From Tyto alba (Eukaryota > Chordata > Aves > Strigiformes > Tytonidae), in the NCBI RefSeq assembly GCF_018691265.1, contig NW_024881327.1:24421936-24485935 (forward strand): a stretch of DNA of 64,000 nt, given 5' to 3'. The notes below the pieces were generated by a model. That model saw only the letters and a list, made by a program, of their open reading frames with translations. It was not told where the DNA came from and ran no database searches. This document shows positions 24,861-36,400 of the stretch, one piece after another; position 1 is the first letter of the stretch; each line of letters opens with the position of its first letter. The position numbers were made by a program, and so were the translations under genes.

Positions 24861-27424
24861 GTGTATGCTTAGTGAATGAGCTTTCAGGGTATGCCACTTT
24901 CTGGTTTCAAGGATGTTTTTCTGGGCTTATTCTCTTACATATCATAAGTAAAGATTCAAATAACTTCTGCTCTCTTGACCTGATAAAATGGTAATTGTTT
25001 TGCGGAGGTACCTCATTAAGTTCTGTACATTTTGTGTTTCAATAGTTGTACAAATAACTTTGGAAGTGATGGTGAAAGCTGTATTTTAGCTTTGACCTTC
25101 AACACTGGTTGTAAGTGAAGGAAAAGACCACAGTGTGGTTGGAAAAAATGATATTTTTGTATTGTGCTTCTGGCAAGACTATGTGAGCTGACCAGACTGC
25201 TCCAGATTAAAGGATTTTTTTTTTTTTTTTCCAGTAGCAAAAATGATACAAAGGCTTATTTTACTTACTTTGCTCTTTTGTGATGCAGGCTTTTGGGTGA
25301 TATTATTTATTATTTCTCTGTGTTTAAAGTAAAACAGTGATCATAAAAATGCACCCACTCGGCAAATATTAGTGATAAACCTGAAAGTGTTTGAAGAGAA
25401 TGCACTTTCTATTTATTTATATTTTCGGTCATAACATTGTCTCTAATGTCATACTCAAAAACAAAATGATTAAGAAGTCGTTGTAACTTTGAGTTCCTAA
25501 ATATTTGGATATAGATAATATAGAGGTATAAAAATTTAAAGGTGCACAAATAATCAGGTTTTCAGCTGTTACAAATCATGTAGTATATGATGTTTTAAAT
25601 TGAAAAGCTGTCTAGTATACATGGAGATCTATATCAACTAAGTAGAGCAGAAAGTCATGTTTTCCTTGCCTGCTTTTTAATATTTATCATTATTTTCTCA
25701 CTTGATGTTTTCGTCTACAATATTTTGATTTAATTTAGAGGAGAAAGCTATCAACACATGGCTATCCAATATTATTATGATATGGCTGTAGGTGAAATAA
25801 ATAGTAGATGACGGCACATTGTTTCTAATTATTAGCATTTTAAGAGTTTTTATTTTTCTCCTTTTCTAACTGTACATAAAACCACAAAAATTGAGAATAT
25901 TCACAATATTCTGGTTATTTGCTGAAAACATGTTGATGCACGCTAAAGGGTCACAGTTACCCAATATGTTCTGAGTGGAAACAAGCAAACAAAAAAAAGG
26001 CTGATGGCATGTCTCATCAGTATTTTGTAACCACCTCTGTTCAGAGTTAGGCAGCTGGAACATGGAGACTCAAAAGCCCTAAAAAGCAGATTTGTGCAGC
26101 ACTGACGCTGGACTGTTTTTATTGCTTCAGTAGCAGCAGTTTTGTTTTAACTGTTTGTCTTCTAAACTGTTGTTTTGTGTCTTCTTTTTCCCACTTTTAC
26201 AGTTCATTTCAGAGGGTGGGAGGCTACTCAATGACTGCCTATAATTAAGACTAAAAGATGGGGCGTTTTATGGATTTTCATGTTCCTCCATTCTTCTTAT
26301 ATTAGCAATACATCACAATATGACTTATTTTTTTCCTATAATTTATTACTTGCAGGTTTAGCTAAGAATCCTGAGTGAGACTGGAACCTATTTTATTCTC
26401 AAAATAGGGAACTGTTATGAGAAATTTGGGTCAACATCTGCAGAGGTCCTAAATCATGGGCTCTGAGACTTGCTTATGTCCCATTGAGGGTGATGTGTGA
26501 TATTTCTTCAGATTCTATCAGTGAGATAGAAATTAGTGAAAGAGGTAGAGCAAAAATGTAACTAATTAATAATAGCAATATTTATGCAAATGTCCTAATT
26601 TTCTGCTTCCTACGTTTGCCAAATAACTCTTCTGACCTGAATGAGGGAAATGCATCAAAACACCTGAACTTAAACATACTTTTGCCTTTAAGCTTCATGT
26701 GAATGCCAGATAAGTGCCTTACCCACCAAATCATTCATTTCCCATAATAAGCCTTTAAACTTGCAAAATACTTTTGAATGCCTTATATTGAGGTTTGTTT
26801 CTAATCAGGACATGTAGATTTTTGCGTTTTACACATTTCTGACAGAATTTGTTGAAGTTATGGAGGAGCTTCTTTACTGTTGTTAAACCATTTAATAAAA
26901 ACAATCATTTTAGTGTTTTCATGCAATTACAAATATTATAAACATTCAGTGAATTTTTTGTTAGATGTTTCAGTTTAAAACTATTTGCCTTTGTAAAAGC
27001 ACACAATAAGATACCAGAACTTAATTTCCTTCATACCAAACTATATCTGGGATAACTCAATTTCAGATTGTCTTGGACACGTCTGAGTTTAGTATTCATC
27101 CTGTAATGCCTAGTTCTTAAACTATGTTTCACAATGGAGAAACAAACAAGTAACATAATATAGAATTTGATAACAGTCCACAATTATCAAATACTTTAAT
27201 TACATATTAAATCTACACACAGGTTAGTTGTTTCATTTACCATCAGAATCAATTAACTGTATTCAGTGTTTGTAAATGATAATTGTTCAGGTCACATGTG
27301 AATCAAACTTTGTGATTTCTTAAACATTTTAAATTAAATTGCAGAAGCTCAAACATTTTTTAATACTTTTTTGCTCCTTATTTTTTTGTTGGGTCATTTT
27401 AATATATATGCAAAAAGCATCAGT
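24861..27424. other. AT-rich non-coding stretch, nothing recognised
   Basis: No exon, RNA gene or identifiable repeat is visible apart from short A/T runs (for example T near 25216-25231). Confidence 0.55.
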
Positions 27425-27690
27425 CGTAATTCTGTATTCAGTTTTGGGGACTGCATTTAAAGAAAAATTAGTATCTATTTGGAATTAGTCAACAAAAGTG
27501 TAACTAAAAATCAAGGGAGATCTACAATATAGAACTTACAAGGAAATAATGGAAACATTTTAAGTGTGTGATCTGAGCAGGTTATGGAGTCTCCAAAGCC
27601 AGTGGTGTTTCCAAACAACTTAATGGCCAGTGGTTACATTAAATAACTTCTGTTCTGCTTCAGCTCAATGATCCTGTATAAAATGTTAGA
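27425..27690 (+). mobile_element. Decayed CR1 LINE fragment, plus strand
   Basis: The plus strand follows the end of CR1 ORF2 and its UTR in sense: 'TCTGTATTCAGTTTTGGGGA', then 'GAACTTACAAGGAAATAATG', and after an apparent internal deletion 'GGTTATGGAGTCTCCAAAGC', ending near 'CAATGATCCTGTATAA'. Each phrase is diverged but the order is right. No open frame survives. The assignment is from remembered consensus and the edges are approximate. Confidence 0.5.
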
Positions 27691-29247
27691 AAATTAAAAT
27701 GTCATTGCTCTCATAGTTATTAATAAAAAAGATATGCAACAAAGCTGGCATTTTTAAGTCCTATAAATAGTATTATTGAAAGATTCCTCAGACACAGAAG
27801 TGATTCTTTGGAATTGCTCCTTGACAAGCCCTTACATGTGAATTTTCCCTTATCCAGTTAGAACAGTTCAGCATGTTTTTCCATTAGGCATCCAATTTGA
27901 GTATCTGTCTAGAGATCAATTACCAGTGTTGGTGATTTGTTTCCTGGAGGAAAATAGCACTACACTATCTAATCAGCATTTGGAAGAATGTTCCAGTTTT
28001 GAGGCAGGGATGGGGGATACTGGCAGACATGAAGCCATCTAAGCAGCTCCTGTGAAGGGCTTACCTTCCTGTTGCTAGACTAAGGAATATAATATCAAGT
28101 GTTGTGACAGACAAGATGTAGGATGTTCCACTTCACACACTCAGGGTGGAGCTGTCAGAACATTGGGTATTGAGATGCTGAAGATGAAGGACAAAGAAAG
28201 GTAACATTCATACCTGCTTTCCAAGCAGTCTCATTCTCCTCAGATACAGCTGAGGATCTGAGATGGCAGTTAAAGTACTATGGAAGAGAGTAAACCCTTT
28301 TGGCTCACTGCCTGGACTCCCCAGGCTCTGAGACGTAGAGCCTTGATCTTGGCCTCACTGGTATGTACAAGCAAAATGGCTCCAAAGTTCCTAAGTAAAT
28401 AGTATAACATGTAAATATGTGCATGCAAAATATGTGGTGGTCAGCTTCAGTGCATATCTTGCAGAATGATTATGGATTAGTGACTCTAACAAAAATTCCT
28501 ACAAAATTTCCTTTAGGGGCATGTTCAGATCGCTGTCCTTGATTATTGTGTTAATATATGTGTAAACGTGCTCTGTTCCTCATGCTGTATCCAGTACTTT
28601 TTCCATAGATCTAGATTGTGGTATCTTCAGAGAGAATCTTGAGGGCTAATCCTAGTACAGTAGAGCAATTATTTATTCCTGACAAATAATAATACAGAGG
28701 CATTGTTAACAGGAATCTGTATAGAGCCTAGAGAAACTACAAGTGAGGGGAAAAAATGTACAAAATAACACTACAAAACTGTAAAGCATTCAGGGAATGT
28801 TAGCTATCCTCAGGGAAGTAGATTTTTCTGTGTGAGTCTTGCTTTACTAGACTTTTTCAAATTAGACAGATAGTTTAGCTCTGTGCAGTGAACCTAGCAC
28901 AGTTATATATGACAGTTCATCTTTTCAGGTACGCTAGCCTGTTAGAAGCCTACCATAATACTTCTGGTCCCTGTGGATTAATGAAAAATTATTCAGAATA
29001 AGAAACCTCTATCTTCTTTATTTGTACCATTCTTTTACAAACTAAAGTTGTTAAAACTTTTTTGGGAAACAAAAAAAAAAACAAAAAAACCCCAACAGTG
29101 GGTTAGCATTGGTACAGCAGTTCCAATTAATTCACTGTTTCATGAACTGCTAAAAATTAAAGATGACACAGAAATACCTTCAGCTCTTAGCTACTTGTTT
29201 TCTGACTTTTTCTGCAGGGTACAAAAGACTGTGCTTGGAACAGGTAA
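27691..29247. other. AT-rich non-coding stretch, nothing recognised
   Basis: No gene or nameable repeat is visible. The 70-codon plus-strand frame at 29048-29260 includes an A/C-rich simple stretch and ends in the LTR boundary, so it is not a gene. Confidence 0.55.
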
Positions 29248-29252
29248 ATCTT
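29248..29252 (+). repeat. Left target-site duplication (ATCTT)
   Basis: A perfect 5-bp direct repeat, matching 30398-30402, lies immediately outside the TGT...ACA ends of the large solo LTR. Confidence 0.9.
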
Positions 29253-30397
29253 TGTATTGAGTTTGCATAGAAAGGTTTTGGTAGTGAGGGAGGCTACAGG
29301 AGTGGCTTCTGTGAGAAGCTGCTAGAAGCTTCCCCCATGTCCAGTAGAGCCAGTGCCAGCTGGGTCCAAGATGGACCCACCACTGGCCAAGGTCGAGTCC
29401 AACAGCAACAGTAGTAGAACTTCTGTAATAATGTGTTTAAGAAGGGGGCAAAAAAACACCAGGTTGGAAAAATAGCAGCAGAGAGAGAGGAGTGAGAGTA
29501 TGTGAGAGAAACACCTCTGCAGACATCAAGGTTGATGAAGGAAGAGTGGGAGGATGTGCTCCAGGCGCTGGAGCAGAGATTCCCCTGCAGCCTGTGGTGA
29601 AGACCATGGTGAGGCAGGCTGTGCCCTGCAGCCCAGGAGGTCCACGGTGGAACCGGTACCCACCTGCAGCCTGTGGAGGGCCCTGTGCTGGAGCAGGTGG
29701 ATGCCTGAAGGATGTCATGACCTCATGGAAAGCCCGTGCTGGAGCAGGTTCCTGACAGGACCTGTAGATCCATGGAGAGAGGAGCCCACGCTGGAGCAGG
29801 TTTGCTGTCAGGACTTGTGACCCCGTGGGGGACTCACGCTGGAGCAGTCTGTTCCTGAAGGACTGTACTCTGTGAAAGGGGACCACACTGGAGCAGTTTG
29901 TGAAGAACTGTAGCTCATGGGAAGGACTCACGTTGGAGAAGCTTGTGGAGGACTGTGTCATGTGGGAGGGACCCCACACTGGAGCAGGGGAAGAGTGTGA
30001 GGAGTCCTCCCTCTGAGGAGGAAGGAGCAGCAGAGACAACCTGTGATGAAATGACCACAACCCCCCATCCCCTGTCTCCCTGTGCTGTCAGGGGGTGTAA
30101 GTAGAGAAAGTTCGGAGTAAAGTTAAGCCCAGGAATAAGGTAATAGTGAGGGCAAGGTTTTTTCAAATTTAGGTTTTATTTCTCATCCTATTCTGATTTG
30201 ATTGGTAAAAAAATTAAGGTAATTTTCCCAAATCGAGTCTGTTTTGCTGGCAATTGTAATTGGTGAGTAACCTCTCCGTCCTAATCTCAACTCATAAACT
30301 TTAATTAGATTTTTTTCTCTCCTGTCCAGCTGAGGAGGGGAGTGATAGAACCACTTTGGTGAAGCACCTGGCATCCAGCCAAGGTCAGTCCACTACA
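29253..30397 (+). mobile_element. Solo LTR (1145 bp) of a passerine-type ERVL, plus strand
   Basis: The block begins TGTATTGAG and ends CCACTACA, with TGT...ACA termini, and is flanked by a perfect ATCTT duplication. The 5-bp size fits ERVL-type integrases. It is GC-rich in the centre. Recognisable segments in order are 'AGTGGCTTCTGTGAGAAGCT' near the left end, a TTTAAGAAGGGG core-promoter-like site at about 29436, a TGGAGCAG-containing repeat array, 'GAGTCCTCCCTCTGAGGAGG', and 'GAGTCTGTTTTGC' near the right. I associate this pattern with the TguLTR5-type LTRs of zebra finch and relatives (from memory). No internal retroviral genes or second LTR are present. The open frames of up to 207 codons inside it on both strands are by-products of composition. 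Confidence 0.93.
29660..30000 (+). repeat. Tandem array of about seven ~48-bp units inside the LTR
   Basis: The core (G/A)CTGGAGCAG recurs at about 29688, 29738, 29790, 29838, 29887, (as GTTGGAGAAG) 29932, and 29978. Spacing is 44-52 bp. Each core is followed by a segment such as CTGTTCCTGAAGGACTG or TTTGTGAAGAACTG. Units are diverged from one another and the period is not a steady multiple of three, so this is not a coding repeat. A related TGGAGCAG at about 29569 may be an outlying unit. Confidence 0.85.
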
Positions 30398-30402
30398 ATC
30401 TT
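30398..30402 (+). repeat. Right target-site duplication (ATCTT)
   Basis: It exactly matches the left copy at 29248-29252, which fixes the insertion boundaries to the base. Confidence 0.9.
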
Positions 30403-33400
30403 CATTAGTTTCTTACGTTGAATAATAAGTTCATATATCTTGAACTTTCCTGCTAAACTTTGAAATAATTTTTCATTAAGAATATAATAGTAATTACATC
30501 TTCATTAGATCTGTTTTGATACACAGATTAAAATAGATGTTCAAGTCCTTCATATCTAGTTTAAACAAATTTTGTCACTGAGTCACTTGCAGCTATTTTT
30601 GGGGCATTTGTTAGATAACCATAAAAAGGTGGCTATACTGTGGAGGTAAAAAACAAAACAAAACAAACAAACTTACAAAACCCCAATGGTTCTTAAAACA
30701 ACAGAAGTAGTTTGTTACAAGAGCTGGGGTGCTTTTACACAGTTGTTACTCTCTGTTACTACTGCAAAGACAAAGGAAAAATATTTTGATGCTACTTACT
30801 TCAAATGTGCATTACTTCTTGGTTTTAAAGGTATTATCTTGTGAATAAAGCACAAATGCCACTACTATCTCTGAGTATCTTTTTTTTTTTTCCTACAGTT
30901 GCCTCCAGGCTCTCTACCTCTTTGAAAATGTAAAATGTTGCTGATACAGCCCTTCTCTGTAAAAAGAACCAATATGGAAATTCATATTTTAGACAATAAA
31001 CAAGGAAGGTCTTTGGCAAGAAGAGGTATTGATATTAAACTTAAGGATTAATTTTAATAGATTGGAATGAAATAAAACCAAAATTAACAATTAATTTGAT
31101 TTACATTATATTTTCACAAATTAAAGTTATGATTAAATTTATTTACATGGAATTTTATTTATAAACCTTTTACTTAAGTGATAAGGGAAAAAAAAAGAAT
31201 CACCTGAGAAGGAAGGCCATATGTCCTTTAATGTCCTAAAATGCTCTTCAATCCTAGTGAATCTCCAGAGATTATAAACTGAAGCAGCAAAATCTGAGTT
31301 TGTCAGATTCTTCAATTTTTTTTGACCATTCTTTTCTTTGAATGTTCTCACAGATAAAACAGCAGAATGAAACCAATATATATTATTATTACCAGTTTTT
31401 GCCTTCATCAGTGCACCTGTAATTGATGAATTCAGTCAGTTTATAAACTCCTGGAAGAAAGTCAAGAGGAACTTAAAAGAACTTGAACTTTTGTATAAAG
31501 CTTAATATTGCTCTGTCTTTAACATTGTGAAGGGAAATGTCATCTCTTTATTTGTGCTTCCACAAATAGACAGTTAAAAGACTCCTTAACAATTGAATTG
31601 CTCTTATTTACTGCATATTTCATATTCTATTACAGTTGGCAATATCTGATTCATATCTTTGTGGGATTTTTTTCTTCTTTTTCACCATCTAGGAGGAATA
31701 TATTCAGAAATTTTTCATATAAAATTAGGATGTATTCTGGAAATATTTCAAATTTAATTCAATCTGTTTTCTGTTCTCATTAAAAGGAACAAGATCCCTG
31801 GGAATATAATTTCAGGGTGTTCAGAACATGGCAATCGTTTTCCATGTCATGTACATGTATGTATATACCATTGAAGTAGTTTATATAAAATACAGTATTT
31901 TGGGAGAAAAGGAATATCCTCATTACAACTCATTATTAATTTGAGTGCTAACCCAATTCTAAAACTACTTAATGATGTAGACAGTTTTATAGATTCCTTT
32001 GAAGCATTTTCCAGGTTTATTCATTTGAGTACAGAAGCTAGGCCTTGGATGGGTGTCTAGCAGAGGTGACATTTGACATGTCGACTGTGTTGACCATGTA
32101 TGATTGAAAACATGTTGTATTTCATGTGCTGTGATATCTCAGTTGCTCAGGAGGGGCAAATGATTGACCGGGTGAGAACACAACTTTTCCCACACTTTTC
32201 TACCCTCTGCATCATTTTTCATGCACAAAGACAATCTTATTGTCCATTTTCCAGTAAGATTATGAAGCTGCTGGTATTAATCACCTTAGCAGAAGTAAAT
32301 GAAATAGGCTATATCTTCAGTTATTCAGTATTGGCCAGATATCAACTGAATATTATGTTGCAACTTTTTTTTAATGGTCAGAGAGCTGCAGTGAGGTTTA
32401 TTTCCTGGATTAGGATTCAGTAGGCAATACCTGTAAAATGCTGACTGAGGTTTCCTTGTCTCCACCTTTGACCTGAGGTGGTATCTTTAATAGGGATTGT
32501 CCATACCTATCTCTGTAGACTCATTAATCTACCTGTGTAGAGCCAGCTATGCTCTGTCACTGCACAGTCCCTTGGCCTTTCTCCAGCCTTTCCTCCTCCT
32601 CAGCTGTTCGGCTGTCAAACCGTGGGTGGGTAGTGCTGCCTGATAAACCAGTGCTCAGATTGATTGTAAATACAAACAAGAAACAAATAAGCAGAATTCA
32701 CTGGGTTTTGAAACAAGTGAATGTTGTCTGCCAAGAGGATCAGGTTCCCAGTTATACTGTCCTGTCCTCTGTCCATTTCCAATTGGCTCCACAGAAGTAA
32801 CTAGGTCTGAACAAAATTTTGGACAGCAATGAATATTTATGTATGCCCTATTTTTTGAGGTGTTTCTATATAAACACACAAATTCCCAGTATGTGACAGC
32901 TTTTTGTCTCTGCTATGTGAGTAAGGAGTATTCTTGTATGTCCTTAGCACTGCTTATAGCAGGGGTATTCTTACTGTAGACTGTTTGTCAGATGGTAAAT
33001 TTTATTTTAACGAAATGTGATATCACATTCTTTTCTTTAGTGATTTTATATTTTGGTATGTCTGCAACAGCTCATAGAAATGAAGGGAACGTACCACCTG
33101 GTAAACCCAGGACCACTGAAGATAAATACTGCTGCCTGGTTACTAAATTTTGGTCAAAATTGTCTGGCTTCAAAAAAATTTACAAAATGAAGTAGCTGAG
33201 TAACCTTATTCAAAGGTTATAATCTATGAGAGTGAACAAGGTACTTAGAAACATACAGTGAAAAGAAATTCTTGGCTCCGGTAATTTTATTCAGCCAGAG
33301 CTGCATTCTTTTAATATAACTTAAGGAAAAAATCCAAACAAACAAACAAAAAACCCAAACCAACAAAATCAAGCAAACAAAACCCCAGATAAGCAAACTT

Positions 33401-36400
33401 TAGGTTCTTTTGCTTAAAGAAGGAAGAAGAAAGTCAAATGTCCTCCTTCTGTGACAGTAAAGACAAGAACAGGAAGCATAACTGTTCATTTCACACTCTC
33501 TTGTAGAATTATATTGAAGGGAAAATATCACTGAACAGTAGGGAAAATATAGAATTCATGAGCAAAGAAATATTAGTTATAATCTATTCTTCCTAGTGGA
33601 ATCCTCAAAGCATAAATTATGAGTGCTAAATTATGGTTGTAGAGACTTCCACTAGAAAATATCTGAACTGCATTAACACTTTCTAGTCACATCCATTTCA
33701 AATAAGTTCTCTCTCTGATAGAGAACTAGCCCTTCTCTGACACTGCAACATCTCATGGGATTGCAACAGAAAGTCAAAACTGGTTTAAAGTGGCCCTTGT
33801 TCAAGTATGTTTTCCTTATACCTACAGGTATTCAAGCTATATGCTTCTGAAAAATATATTATTGCATGGAGAGATTATGGCTTGTTATAGAGTTGCTAAA
33901 TCACTTCATATATAGTAATATTAGCTCTGGCCTGACAGGAATTACTGTGATTACAAATTAAACGAGCTCCCTAAAAATATTTTTTTCAGGCTTCCCCTAG
34001 CCCATATGCTTCCTCTTCTTTTGCTGGTTAATGAAAACTTCATTTTCTCTCTTTATTTTGTCCAACAAGCGAAGACAGGGAGCATCCTGTGCCTCTTCCC
34101 AATGCTCACAGTGCAGTCCCTTCCTGAGCAGTCTTGATTCACCTCTACAAAAGTGAACATGAGTTCCACAAAAGGCTGTTGATCTGACTTTGAGTTTGCA
34201 AATTATTCATTATTTTACAAAGCTACATCATTGTTCTCAACGTGAATACTGGTAGATTTTTTTTCTAGCACCATATGTCATGTGCTGGATCAGCAGAGCA
34301 CAGCTACATCTTTGTCTACTTTAAAGAACTGAAGTCCATGCTTTTTATTGATGGTCACCATTTGAAAAAGAAATTATGTAGTTTTTAAAGTGTTTTTTTT
34401 TTTTTTTTTTCATTATCTAGCTATCTTTAACTTGTTGCTGAGCAGAGGTTTTTTTGTTTTGCAAAATAAGAAGTTTTATTCCCCTATGGCACTGTACTGG
34501 AAAATACAGGCTTTCCTACATTTAGAGCTTGTCTCAGATGCCTTCTTGTGCTAACAATAATTCCTAAAGTTTGGTTGTACCTATGCAGTGTTGAAATACA
34601 CATGAACATATACATATCTAGTACATACCAGAGCTTTTTGTATGTGATAGTAGATATTGGATTCCCACTTTTGTTCCATGTCTAAACCTTTGAAGGCAAA
34701 TGTTAGCCTAGCAAGAAAAGACAGAAAAACCTTTACAAAACACATACATCTGTCCTTATGTATTAGATCATCAAATAATCTGAATTCTACAGACTAAATG
34801 GCCTGAACTCTAAAATTATTCTGAAACTGAGAAGTACGTAAGGCAGATTGTTCTGTAAGTACTGGTGTTTATAGGGGGAGAAAAATAATGCATGTTCATC
34901 TGCCTGTTTTACACACTCTCATTTCAGAGGAAATAGCTACAAAAATAAGAGCCACATTAGGGAGTTAGAGTGGTAATAGATGACAGGAAGATGGGACTCC
35001 AGTGGGACATAAACAACCACAACAAAAATGTGTGCAAATGGGAAACAACAAAGTCTGCTGCTGTTGACACAGAGTAAATATCTTGAGATTATTGTAATTT
35101 GATGCTGCCTATGAAATACACACAGCATGCCAACCTGCTCAGGTTTATTCCCTGTTCAATAACATTGCTTTCAAAGAGAATGCATGTGGTGTAATGCAGT
35201 GTTAAATATGGCTAAATGCACTCCATTTTTTTTTTCAAATGTATAAGTCAATATTCAGTGCTGTTCAGATAATGTGTATCTAAATATTTGTGAAAATGCT
35301 TAGGGACAGGAACTGTCCTTTTAAATTTTCCCTGTCTTTAATTAGAGTAAAGTAGAGCTCTGATCAACACTGAAACTGATAGACATAAGCAAATCAAATA
35401 AAATTCAGAATAATTTGGGGATATATGATGAAGAAGGCAAAGGGATAAAAAAGTAGTTAACCATTCTTAGTAACATTTTATTGCAAACAAGTGTTATATG
35501 ACATGACCTTAAAGCATTACAACAGTCTTTTCTTATCTCCACTAATATGTCAACTTTATGCACCATAAACAGTTTCCATGGTTTGACTTAATCTACAGAA
35601 GTTTGATTTGATCATAAGGAAAAAAAAAAAAAGTATAAGACTACGTGGTTTAATTTAATGAGGTGTAAGCATCTGCTGAACATATTATTTCTGTACTGCT
35701 TTTTAAATATACTTTGCTTTGTTTTATTTTTGTAAGAATGATCATGGTGTGGAAATTACTATAAAAAATTCACTGCCTTTCTGTGTATAGATAAGAGCAG
35801 ACTCAATCTGCAAGGTGAAGTGTATGAAGCAGTATACTTACTAAATTGTTCTGGCTCCTTGCATTTCATCTTATTTTATCTCCCTTGCCACTCAACAATG
35901 TGAATGGATAGTATGACACACAAAAAAGGGAACTATAAAGAGAAAGAAAGTGTCAAGAGTAACCAGTAAGAATATTGAACTAATGTTGTCAGCTGAGAAA
36001 CTAAGACAAAGAAGGTTATATCACTCCTTCTATTGTTATTAATAATAGTATATATGACAAATTAATCTGACTCAGATGAGATTAATTTGATCAGCAGGGA
36101 TTTTAAAAAATACTCTAATTCATTACTCATTTTATAAAAACCTGTCTTGATCCAGTATAGTGGAAAATAGTATAAAAGCCAGTGCATATAAGCAATCTAT
36201 CACTCAAGAGTATCACTTTTTGCTACTGATAAGATTATTCTGAAGAAGTATGACTGGCAAACTGAAAAGCTACAAAGTAGGTATCTCTTAGCAGAAAACC
36301 ATTGTTATGGTTAAATTTAGCATTCTTTTGGGAGATAAACATTTTTAGGGTGCTAGTTAAGCTAGTATGAATCATAAGGGAAACACTTCTATAATTAGGC

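Noticed and set aside
29437..30060. 207-codon minus-strand frame and overlapping plus-strand frames
   Set aside because: They lie wholly inside the GC-rich solo LTR and its tandem array, and LTRs of this kind do not encode proteins. The open frames follow from low stop-codon frequency.
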